Assembly: GCA_963731285.1 (NCBI GenBank)
Contig: CAVSUR010000009.1
Coordinates: forward strand, 248,001-312,000
DNA from: CAVSUR01 sp963731285
Lineage (GTDB): Bacteria > Actinomycetota > Actinomycetes > Streptosporangiales > Streptosporangiaceae
Direction of reading: 5' to 3'
Length of the DNA: 64,000 nt
Position 1 is the first letter of the stretch; the number at the start of each line of letters is the position of its first letter. Shown piece after piece: positions 52,342-59,445 of the stretch. The notes beneath the pieces are model-generated. The model was not told where the DNA came from, did no database searches, and was given only the letters and a program-made list of their open reading frames with translations. The translations under genes were made by a program, and so were the position numbers.

Positions 52342-52905
52342 GTGTCTGCGGAGCCTGGCTGGTGCGTGGTGTGCGGGTTGCCGGTGCCTGCCGGGGAGAG
52401 GTTCTGCCGCTGGCCGTTTGGCGCCCGGGCTGCTGATGGCCAGCATGGCGAGATGGCGCCGTGGGCATCGCACAGCCTGGCATTCATGACCGAACTGGTG
52501 GAGGCGCAGCACTGGCGCTGCCCGTGGTGCGGGGATTACCTGCCTGACTCTCCCCGCGGCACCGCGATCGATCACATCGTCCCCCGGGTTTACGGTGGAC
52601 CGCATCGCCGCTGGAATCTGCAGCTCCTGCACCAGGAGTGCAACTCGGCCAAGGGCGCAAAGATCACAGGCGAGGCGCTGGAGCTGGCCGGTGCGCATGG
52701 CGTGACGATCAGCATGGACATCGGGCAATACCGCGCCGGAGTGCGGCGCCGTGCGGCCACGTATGCCGTGCGGGCCACTCGCCAGGCCGGCGGCGAGGCC
52801 CGCGACCGGGCTCTGGCCGCGGCGAGGAATCTCACCGTGTTCTTCCCAGAGGCAAAGGTCCGTGACCTCATCAGGGCAGCGGCGAAAGGCAACCCGGCCT
52901 GCTGA
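52342..52905 (+). CDS. HNH endonuclease
   Basis: The 187-residue protein has an N-terminal CVVCGLPVPAGERFCRWPFGAR zinc-ribbon-like segment and then a complete HNH nuclease: CPWCGDYLP (first zinc pair), TAIDHIVPRVYGGPHRRWNLQLLHQECNSAKG (catalytic DH, the N, and the HxxCN..KG end). The last 90 residues are helical and basic. HNH nucleases of this size act in restriction, phage packaging or mobile elements; no partner gene is adjacent, so the role is unknown. A strong hairpin lies 74 bases downstream. Confidence 0.82.
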   Translation: MSAEPGWCVVCGLPVPAGERFCRWPFGARAADGQHGEMAPWASHSLAFMTELVEAQHWRCPWCGDYLPDSPRGTAIDHIVPRVYGGPHRRWNLQLLHQECNSAKGAKITGEALELAGAHGVTISMDIGQYRAGVRRRAATYAVRATRQAGGEARDRALAAARNLTVFFPEAKVRDLIRAAAKGNPAC

Positions 52906-52978
52906 CAGCCACGGCTAGATATACAGATCCCGCCGAGGTAACGGATCTATGTGATCCTCAAGCAACCGCAGGAGCCTT

Positions 52979-53004
52979 CTGCCTGGCCGGTGCTGGCCAG
53001 GCAG
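52979..53004 (+). terminator. Strong hairpin after the HNH gene
   Basis: CTGCCTGGCC and GGCCAGGCAG form a perfect ten-base-pair stem with a GGTGCT loop, 74 bases after the HNH stop. It is the best terminator candidate in this part of the window, although no T-run follows. Confidence 0.55.
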
Positions 53005-53054
53005 AGGGCCGCTGCGGCGTGTTACCGGGCGGCACCGACGAGGTGCCGAATTGC

Positions 53055-53115
53055 GGCAGGAGCACCGTAACGCGGCGTGCGTCAAGCAGGGCGGCCGGGC
53101 CGCCGTCTGCTTCGG
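53055..53115 (+). repeat. Dispersed hairpin repeat, copy 1
   Basis: GGCAGGAGCACCGTAACG and the following bases to GTCAAG are shared with 56319-56350 (30 of 32 positions). A hairpin follows in both: GGCGGCCGGGCCGCC here, GGCGGGTGCTCCGCC there. The stem is kept while the loop differs, which suggests that the RNA or single-strand structure matters. Confidence 0.6.
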
Positions 53116-53249
53116 GTTGACGGGCGTTGCAGCTTGACCCCCGCGGGTTGTGTTGTGCCAGACCAGTCAAAGGTCGGCGGATACCGCCAGTCACGCGCCC
53201 CGTGAATTCAACCTTGGCTGATTAGGATCTTGGCGTGGGACGGGCCGCA

Positions 53250-53293
53250 GCGGGCAGATGAGTGCGTTTGGGCACTGGGTCTCAGGGTGTTGA
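53250..53293. repeat. Dispersed 43-bp repeat, copy 2
   Basis: This is the second copy of the sequence at 40385-40427. Its right edge coincides with the point where the AAA ATPase frame (minus strand) loses homology right after its Walker A motif. Confidence 0.65.
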
Positions 53294-53423
53294 TGGATGA
53301 CTTGCCGGTTCCGTTGTCGCCAAGCAGGAGGATTGAGGTCGTGGAGCCGCGCGGTGTGGTGAAGCTGATCTCGAGGTCTGAAGGGATGCCCCGGAAGCAC
53401 GATATGTGAAGGGTCTTTATCAT
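53292..53423 (-). pseudogene. AAA ATPase, first 44 codons only
   Basis: From the ATG at 53421-53423 the strand reads MIKTLHISCFRGIPSDLEISF and then ILLLGDNGTGKSSI, the opening strands and Walker A of an SMC/RecF-like AAA ATPase such as those of OLD or Lhr-type defence and repair systems. Directly after the P-loop the homologous sequence ends and the dispersed 43-bp repeat begins, giving an unrelated tail to a stop at 53208. The rest of the gene is not in the window. Confidence 0.7.
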
Positions 53424-53744
53424 TTCGACACTCGCTGTCCGACTTGACATCTGAACAAGGCTGAAACTATGTCTGCCTTCAGGACGTGCGACGGGCGGTG
53501 GGCTGACCAAGGTCATTACTGTCATGTAATTAGCTATCGTTGACCCAGTGCAGATCGCCATCCCTATGATATGACAGATCCTGAACGTCGCAGCACTTGA
53601 GTGAGAGACTAGCTTACTGAATCCGGCCGAAGTACCCTGTCCGAGCCATTGCTATGCTGATACAAGGCGATGGGAGGGCGCAGCACTCTTCTCGGCATCC
53701 CCGCGCGATTGAGGTGTCGTGCTCAGTCGGTGGTCATATATGGG
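53424..53744. other. Gap between the ATPase relic and the integrase
   Basis: No gene is supported. The sequence is lower in GC than the surroundings (for example ATTGCTATGCTGATACAAGG near 53650), suggesting acquired DNA. It should contain the promoter of the ATPase relic. Confidence 0.4.
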
Positions 53745-54482
53745 TCATGTGCTGAAGGCCATGTAGGCGGCGAGGATGTAGTTGGGGTGGCGGTCGAGGT
53801 TCTTGCGGGCCCGGTCGTAACGCATGGTGGTGCGTGGATCAGCGTGCCGGGCGGCGATCTGGACGTCTCGCAGGTCGACGCCGGCGTCGAGCATGGTCGT
53901 GACGAATGTGTGGCGGAGCATGTGAGGGTGCGGTCTGTCGATGCGCACACCAGCTTGCTGGGCCAGGCGCCGCAATCGCCGTGTCGCGGCGTGCCGGTCC
54001 GGGCACCTCGGCTGTTGAGCATGATGGGCCCGCTCGTTCGGTTGCCGGTGGCTTGGTCGAGAGCCCGTCCGACCGCCGGCGGCAGCGGGACGAGCACAAC
54101 TTTGCTGCCCTTACCGCACACCCGGAGCACTCGGTGACCGTGCTCCTCGCCGAGGTCGCTGATGTCAGCGCCGGTGGCTTCGAAGATCCGCAGGTCGAGC
54201 AGGCCGAGCATGGCCACCAGCGCGAAATCGTGCCGGTTCGCGGACTGGCGGGCGGCCGTGAGCATGGCCTCGAACTGCAGGTGCGTGAAGCCGAGCGTGG
54301 GTGACTCGGCGGGCACGGCAGGTCGGCGGACGTGCTCGGCTGGTGAATGGTCCAGGATGCCGTCGATCATGCAGGTGCGGTAGAACCCGGCGGTGACGGA
54401 GAAGCGCCGGGACACGGTGGAGGGCTTGAACCGGCGGATTTCCTGCATCCACCGGAGGTAGAGCTCCAGGTGTGGCCGGCGA
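53745..54482 (-). pseudogene. Tyrosine recombinase, C-terminal part (split and frameshifted)
   Basis: The strand encodes RRPHLELYLRWMQEIRRFKPSTVSRRFSVTAGFYRTCMIDG, the core-binding domain. It continues with ALVAMLGLLDLRIFEATGADI (first Arg) and GHRVLRVCGKGSKVVLVPLPP. After a one-base shift near 53980 it gives HPHMLRHTFVTTMLDAGVDLRDVQIAARHADPRTTMRYDRARKNLDRHPNYILAAYMAFST with the HxxR, H and Tyr nucleophile. The N-terminal 67 residues are at 55510-55712, separated by an inserted cassette. Joined across the insertion the two parts form a complete XerD-like integrase. Confidence 0.85.
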
Positions 54483-55509
54483 CCTAACTTGTGACAAGTT
54501 AGTGCGCTCCTCGCCCGCCGACGCGGTGGGCCTGGTGCGGGTCGCTTGCTCCCTGGCAGGCGGCTAGATCTCATCCCATGGGCATCCGTCTATTGCGGCT
54601 GCAATGACGCCGATGAACACCTCGTCCTCAGGAATCGTCAGTTCGTCGACGCGGCTGACCGGCGCCCAGCCGCGCGCGTTGCACAAGATCATCCCGTCGT
54701 AACTGGCGAGATCTTGGACGCGGACGGATGCGTCGGCTACCGGTAGCCCGACGGCGGAGAGCTGGCGTCGTACGAGGAGCATCGTGATGCCCTGAAGCTT
54801 CGGCGCGTCGGGCCAGATCACCGTGCCGTCCCGCCAGAACCCCACGTTGGTGATAGTGCCCTCCGAGATCCTGCCCGCCTCGTCCACCAGCAGGCCATCG
54901 TCAAAGCCCGCCGCCAGCGCGACCTCGCGCAACCGGCCCTGACCCCAGCTGCCGACGTGCTTGAGCCGCGCGAGCGGCCGCTGGAAATGGAGGGCCATCA
55001 TCGAGTGCGGACGGCGCGGCATGTCCCGTGGCTCGCGAACAGTGACGATCAGCCCGGCCCAGTAGCCGTAGACGCGAACGCTAGCCTCTAGCTTGCCGCC
55101 AAGAGCATGGCGAATGCAGGCCCGGACTTCCTCGCCGCCGAGCGCCCGCCCGTACACCTCACGGTGCGCCGCCTCCAGCCGCGCTAGGTGCAAGTCCAGA
55201 CCGCGCGTCCGGCCACCCCGCACCTGCATCGCCGTGAAATGGCCCCACCCCTCGTGTTCCAGAAGGGACACGGCCTCCTCGCCGGCCTCGCGGCCGTTGA
55301 CCTCGATCGCGAGGTAATCGCTGGGCATTCGCCAGGTCCCTTCCAGCCGGTCACGCGGTCGCGCCCGAAACCGTATTCACCGGCCGCACAATACACACCG
55401 GTCCACTCTACGGCCCCGATTAGTGCGCAAATCCGCCCAGCCAAACACGATAATCCGCAGGTCAGCCAGTCGCCCGCCACCCAGGCCGCCGATCGTGTCA
55501 CAAGTCAGG
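54483..55509 (-). mobile_element. Cargo-only 1.03-kb cassette inserted in the integrase gene
   Basis: The inserted segment begins CCTAACTTGTGACA and ends, on the other strand, CCTGACTTGTGACA (13 of 14 matching). Exact 18-bp direct repeats of integrase sequence lie outside both ends. The left end is also a palindrome, TAACTTGTGACAAGTTA. Inside is one complete aminotransferase-like gene and no recombinase. It therefore moved by machinery encoded elsewhere or was captured by an unusual integration event. Confidence 0.8.
54564..55328 (-). CDS. Aminotransferase class IV (PabC/IlvE-like)
   Basis: The 254-residue protein is a fold-type IV PLP enzyme, close to aminodeoxychorismate lyase and D- or branched-chain amino-acid aminotransferases. 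TAMQVRGGRTRGLDLHLARLEAAHREVYG is the usual opening. LARLKHVGSWGQGRLREVALAAGFDDGLLVDEAGRISEGTITNVGFWRDG contains the region with the PLP lysine (LKHVGSWGQ) and the phosphate-binding SEGTITNVG. QGITMLLVRR and ILCNARGWAPVSRVD follow. AAGGGA precedes the ATG. It is the only gene in the cassette. Its actual substrate is unknown. Confidence 0.85.
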   Translation of the reverse strand: MPSDYLAIEVNGREAGEEAVSLLEHEGWGHFTAMQVRGGRTRGLDLHLARLEAAHREVYGRALGGEEVRACIRHALGGKLEASVRVYGYWAGLIVTVREPRDMPRRPHSMMALHFQRPLARLKHVGSWGQGRLREVALAAGFDDGLLVDEAGRISEGTITNVGFWRDGTVIWPDAPKLQGITMLLVRRQLSAVGLPVADASVRVQDLASYDGMILCNARGWAPVSRVDELTIPEDEVFIGVIAAAIDGCPWDEI

Positions 55510-55712
55510 TCCAGGTGTGGCCGGCGAGCCGCCAGCGGATTCAGGCCGCGCTCGGCGCACCAGGTGAGGTAGCAGCGCAGATCAGAGTCGGTGTGGTAGC
55601 GGGAGGAGCCCTTGAAACGGGCCAGGTAGGCGGCTACTGCCAGCCGCAGCGGGTCAGGCACGTGTGCTAGGCGCTCGGAGGGGACGGGGATCGGCTCGCT
55701 GTAAATTGTCAT
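55510..55712 (-). pseudogene. Tyrosine recombinase, N-terminal part
   Basis: From the ATG at 55710-55712 the strand reads MTIYSEPIPVPSERLAHVPDP, then AAYLARFKGSSRYHTDSDLRCYLTWCAERGLNPLAARRPHLDL, the SAM-like N-terminal domain of a phage-type integrase. It runs straight into the 18-bp repeat, where the cassette interrupts it. The matching C-terminal part resumes at 54482. The 24 bases around its start codon match those of the IS1182-type relic at 37955. Confidence 0.82.
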
Positions 55713-55814
55713 GACCTGAGACTGCGCCCGCTTGCCGTGATCACATATGGTCCCGGTGCAGGTGCCGCGGGCGCCGGAAAGCGATAACACTTCGCCCGGC
55801 GGGACCCGCGTTCC

Positions 55815-55844
55815 TTGCAACTGATCACATAGCTGTGGTTTAAC
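55815..55844 (+). promoter_or_regulatory. Candidate hicAB promoter
   Basis: TTGCAA (55815-55820) and TTTAAC (55839-55844) stand 18 bases apart, and the expected start of transcription lies about four bases before the hicA ATG. No ribosome site separates them, so hicA mRNA may be leaderless. Confidence 0.45.
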
Positions 55845-55854
55845 GTGCTGTGGC

Positions 55855-56058
55855 ATGGCCAAGGCTGCACGGGTGCTCGCGGCGCTGAAGCGAGACGGCT
55901 GGACCGAAACTCGGCGCTCGGGTTCCCACCGGGTGCTCGTGAAAGGCGACCAGCAGCGCATCTGGGCCTACCATGACGGTGTAGATCTCGGCGGTCCGGC
56001 CATGGCCAGGATCGCCCGTGACTACGGTTACACGCTTGCTGAACTGCGCAAACTATAG
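55855..56058 (+). CDS. hicA: HicA-type toxin (mRNA interferase)
   Basis: The 67-residue protein has the HicA double-stranded-RNA-binding-like fold: VLAALKRDGWTETRRSGSHRVLVKGDQQRIWAYHDGVDLGGPAMARIARDYGYTLAEL. H25 in the GSH motif is the catalytic histidine that lets HicA cleave mRNA. The C-terminal helix (AMARIARDYGYTLAELRK) is typical. The antitoxin gene follows within 13 bases. The pair lies beside a phage-type integrase, a common setting for toxin-antitoxin modules. Confidence 0.9.
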   Translation: MAKAARVLAALKRDGWTETRRSGSHRVLVKGDQQRIWAYHDGVDLGGPAMARIARDYGYTLAELRKL

Positions 56059-56067
56059 GACTATCTG

Positions 56068-56292
56068 GTGATGAGCGCGCTGCGGGTAGAGCTGTTCTTC
56101 GACGATGAGAGCAGGAACTGGCACTATCGTGTGCCCGCCCTGCACATCAACGGCGGCGGGACGGCCACTCGCGCCGACGCCGAGCGTGAATGCCTGTCAG
56201 CCATCGCGTTCTCCCTCGAAGGCGACCCCCAGGACTACGACCCTGACGCCGAGACGGTCACCCTCGACGTAAGCGTGGCACCAGCGGCCTGA
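56068..56292 (+). CDS. hicB: HicB-like antitoxin
   Basis: This 74-residue protein has the partial RNase-H-like HicB fold: LRVELFFDDESRNWHYRVPALHINGGGTATRADAERECLSAIAFSLEGDPQDY. It lacks the C-terminal helix-turn-helix or ribbon-helix-helix DNA-binding domain of many HicB proteins, so it may neutralise HicA without repressing the promoter on its own. GTG (56068) and ATG (56071) are both possible starts, with AGGA upstream. It ends with AAPAA-type residues 27 bases before a dispersed hairpin repeat. Confidence 0.85.
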   Translation: MMSALRVELFFDDESRNWHYRVPALHINGGGTATRADAERECLSAIAFSLEGDPQDYDPDAETVTLDVSVAPAA

Positions 56293-56318
56293 AGCGCTCC
56301 CTCCAACGCACCCGCGGC

Positions 56319-56380
56319 GGCAGAAGCACCGTAACGCGGCGTGTGTCAAGTCGGGCGGGTGCTCCGCCGTCTCCTCGTGC
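56319..56380 (+). repeat. Dispersed hairpin repeat, copy 2
   Basis: This is the second copy of the element at 53055-53115, beginning 27 bases after hicB. The leading 32 bases differ at two positions, and the hairpin GGCGG-GTGCT-CCGCC keeps the stem with a different loop. It could serve as the hicAB terminator. Confidence 0.6.
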
Positions 56381-56566
56381 TCTGCCTAGCTTTCAAGCGG
56401 GTTGTTCCCGACAGCGTGAATCGAGCTCGATGAGGAGACGGGCGGGGCTGCCCATGCTTCTGCGCGAGGTGGGTTCCTCGAGGGACGTTCGGGCTTTCCC
56501 CGCCCGGGTCTTGTGCCGCCGCGGCTGAGGGCGCCGCGAGCGGTGGTCGGTGCGCTGAGGCTGGGT

Positions 56567-57908
56567 TCAGGCGGCCTGCTGCAGCGGAGTGCTTCCGGCG
56601 GCAATGGCAGGGTCCCAGCTCACCCGCCGGGTAACGACGACGTGGATCCAGCGCAGCAGGGCTGCGGCGCAGGCGGTGCGGGCCTGCTGGCGGGCGAGCC
56701 GGTTATCCTCGCGGGTGGTCAGGTAGGCGAACCGGGCGGCCATCACCGGGTTGTTCGGCAGCGCGGCCCAGACTGCGCGCCAGGCGGCCAGCCGCAGGGC
56801 GGGCCGTCCGCGCCCGGAGATCGAGGTCTTGCCCTGGAATGCGCCGGAGGAGTTGTCGCGCGGGCACAGCCCGGCGTGCCTGACCAGTGACCGCGGGGAC
56901 GCGAACCGGGCCGGGTCGCCGGTCTCGGCCAGGATCGCCGCCGCGCCGACCGGGGTCAGCCCGGCGATCGTGGTGACCAGCTCCCGCAGGCCGAGGTCGT
57001 CCAGAACCGCGACCATCCGGGCCCCGGCGTCGGCCAGCCGGGTCCGGGTGTCCCGCCAGTCGCCCATGGCCAGGTGTGCCCGCTCCAGGGCACCGGGCCG
57101 GTGCGCGATCACCCCCGCGGAGTCGGCCAGCGCCTCGAACACGGCGCGCCCAATCCGCAGGCACGGCCGGCTCGCGCCCCAGCGCGGCAGCTCACGACGG
57201 ACCGCGGCGGTGAACCTGGCCTGGCCCAGGCGGCGGACCCGGTCCAGGTCACCCGAGCACCGGTCCAGCACCACCGCCACTGCAGCGCGCCAGCTCGCCG
57301 ACCGGAACGGCGCGCCTGACGCGCCCAGCACCGCCGGCCACGCGCACTCCAGCAGATCCCGGACCTGGTTCACTTCCGCGGTCGCGTCCGTGGTCAGCTG
57401 ATGGCGGCGGGCCCCCAGGTGACGCAGCCGAGCCCACCCCGCATCCGCGCGCTCCGGCTCGTAACAGTGCAGGCCCGCGGCCAGCCGGGCGATGATCACC
57501 GCATCCTTCGGATCGGACTTATCAAAGGTCAGATCCTCACCCTCCCGCGCGCGGCAGGCCAGCAGCGGCTGCACGCACACCAGCGCCAGCCCCCGCTCCG
57601 CGGCGAGCTGGTCCAGCACCCGCCAGCGGTGCCCGGTCGGCTCGCAGGCCACCGTCACCGACCTAAACCCCGCCGCGGCCGCCGTGCCCGCCGCCCAGTC
57701 CAGCAGCCCGTCCAAGCTCCCACGCCCGGGCACTCACCCGCCGCCGGGCGATCACCCGCGAATCGTGATCGGTCACCACCGCAGCCTGCTTGTCATCGGC
57801 CAGGTCGATCCCCACGATCGCGTTCCCCGGCGGCAACAGCTGCCTCAGCCGCGCCAGCCGCGCGTTGCGGTTGCGATCACCCCGGGACAAGCCGCTACGG
57901 TCACTCAT
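56567..57908 (-). pseudogene. IS110-family transposase, one frameshift
   Basis: From the ATG at 57906-57908 the strand reads ARLRQLLPPGNAIVGIDLADDKQAAVVTD, with the first catalytic Asp of the DEDD domain. Near 57705 a one-base shift is needed to continue with DWAAGTAAAAGFRSVTVACEPTGHRW, DLTFDKSDPKDAVIIARL and the C-terminal transposase-20 domain (ELVTTIAGLTPVGAAAILAETGDPARFASPRSLVRHAGLCPRDNSSG). All other conserved residues are present, so inactivation is recent. IS110 elements have no clear inverted repeats, and the element ends could not be fixed. Confidence 0.85.
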
Positions 57909-58073
57909 GGACGTCCTCCTCGATGCGCTGGGATACCAAGCCCGGTCAACCGCATCAGGAGGACGTCTCCACATCCAGCACCGACGCGCATAAGGAGTTA
58001 CTAGCGGACGATCCTGGGGACGTCGGTGCGAGATCGCTGACAAACAGACGAGCGGGCGGGACGGCGGTGGTCG

Positions 58074-58517
58074 TCAGTTGATGTCGAACTCGTTGCCCTC
58101 AGGGTCTTTCATCGCGACTCCGTAGTGGTCGAGTCCTTCGGTGCTCAGGACGCCGACGAGCGCGGCACCGAGACCGGCCAGGCGGGCCGCCTCCGCGTCG
58201 ACGCGCTGCCGGCGCGTCTGGATCGGGACCGCGCGGCCGCCGCTGACAGCGATATCGAGGTGCAGCCGGTTCTTGGCCGCCTTGCGCTCCGGTACCACCT
58301 GGAACCAGATCCGCGGCCCCCGCCGATCGGGATCGACGATGCAGTCCGCGCCGAGACCCAGCTCATCCTCTGGCACCCCGACGTCGCGCCAGTACTCATC
58401 CCAGCTGGCGAAGCCATCGGGAGGCGGCTCAAGCTCGTATCCCAGTGCGGCGGCCCAGAAGCGCGCGAGCGGCTCAGGGTCAGCGCAGTCGATCACCAGC
58501 TGGAAGCTCACGGCCAT
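58074..58517 (-). CDS. VOC-family (glyoxalase-like) protein
   Basis: The 147-residue protein has paired beta-alpha-beta-beta-beta modules of the vicinal-oxygen-chelate fold: SFQLVIDCADPEPLARFWAAALGYELEPPPDGFASW, then WFQVVPERKAAKNRLHLDIAVSGG and DHYGVAMKDPEGNEFDIN at the end. RLHLDI and DPEGNEF are the usual metal-site or ligand-site strands. GGGGAGAG lies six bases before the ATG at 58517; the frame is open further upstream without homology. Its substrate is unknown. Confidence 0.85.
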   Translation of the reverse strand: MAVSFQLVIDCADPEPLARFWAAALGYELEPPPDGFASWDEYWRDVGVPEDELGLGADCIVDPDRRGPRIWFQVVPERKAAKNRLHLDIAVSGGRAVPIQTRRQRVDAEAARLAGLGAALVGVLSTEGLDHYGVAMKDPEGNEFDIN

Positions 58518-59011
58518 CGGTCTCTCCCCGGTAGCGGCAATGTGCCGCCGCCATAATGCATGGAGCCTCTGACACCGACCTGGCCGTCCTGCCGACGGCA
58601 CGAGCGCGCATTACCGCAGCAGGCACGCACGTATATTCATGCGGGGCCGGGTCAGCCAGCACCGTACTGTCACCGAGCTGTCAGGCATCCTCGCTGACGC
58701 CAGCCGTCATGGTGAATTACCACGTTCGAGTTGTCGTTTAGCGATTTGGGGAACACGAAGCCGACTCTAATCTGTGCTCCACAATCGAGGCCACGTGCGC
58801 CGCCGACGCCGCGGTGTCCACGGTCGGCCTTGCGTCGCTCATGCCGCACCACCTTCCGACCGGTGCAGCCTTGCACAGGACCGCGCCGCCAGCTGTTTGA
58901 ACCGGCCTGGGTTTCCTGGAAGGGACTGTTCCTGAAAGAGCGACAGAGCCGTTAGATGCACAGTCCCGTCTCAGGCGGCCGTTGCCTGCTAGCGCCGATT
59001 CCGTGCTGTCC
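58518..59011. other. Gap without a supported gene
   Basis: Nearly 500 bases lie between the VOC gene's start and the stop of the zinc-ribbon gene, with only random-looking frames. A CATTATGGCGGCGGC stretch is just upstream of the VOC ribosome site. No repeats of note. Confidence 0.4.
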
Positions 59012-59248
59012 CTACCCTGAGGTGTCGCGGGCCTCTGGCTTCGGGGCGACCTCTCGCTCGCGTGGGGCGCGATCCGAGATCACGGCGTCCATCGCTGCCT
59101 TAACGCACTCAGGGGAGCAGAACCAGAACCGAGCCCACCAGCCATCGCTTCCCCACGGCCCTGAATGCCACCTGCTGACCTCGTACATGTCGCGACGGTA
59201 GACGTTCTTGCCGCACAAGGCGCAGTCCGAGCGTCGTCTGTAAGCCAT
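59012..59248 (-). CDS. Small zinc-ribbon protein
   Basis: The roughly 78-residue product reads MAYRRRSDCALCGKNVYRRDMYEVSRW, then WARFWFCSPECVKAAMDAVISDRAPR. The CxxC and CSxxC pairs, 35 residues apart and with aromatic residues between, form a treble-clef or zinc-ribbon site. The start at 59248 is chosen because homology-like sequence begins there; the frame is open to 59350. The ribosome site is weak. Function is unknown, perhaps a phage- or element-derived zinc-finger protein. Confidence 0.55.
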   Translation of the reverse strand: MAYRRRSDCALCGKNVYRRDMYEVSRWHSGPWGSDGWWARFWFCSPECVKAAMDAVISDRAPREREVAPKPEARDTSG

Positions 59249-59445
59249 GTCATCAATCGTCCACGCAATCTGAGTTGGCGTCATCTGTGTCAGTAGTCGC
59301 GCTGCCGATACTGCCCAGCCCAGCAGTCGGCGGCCGATAGCCCGCCCCATTTCCTGGCCGCGCGGTCGGCCGCGCGATTGCCGAGACCTTCCAGCGGATC
59401 ACCCGCCGTCCTGAGGGGCGTACGCGTACCTGCAGCGGCATAGAA

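Larger units (their letters stand above)
54465..55527. repeat. 18-bp direct repeats flanking the aminotransferase cassette
   Basis: TCCAGGTGTGGCCGGCGA is present exactly at 54465-54482 and 55510-55527. Both copies encode the same integrase residues (RRPHL region), so one copy was created by the insertion. Eighteen bases is much longer than the duplications made by common insertion sequences. Confidence 0.85.

Noticed and set aside
53745..58000. A tRNA attachment site next to the integrase
   Set aside because: I looked for a tRNA-like fold or tRNA 3' end repeat around the integrase and hicAB and saw none.
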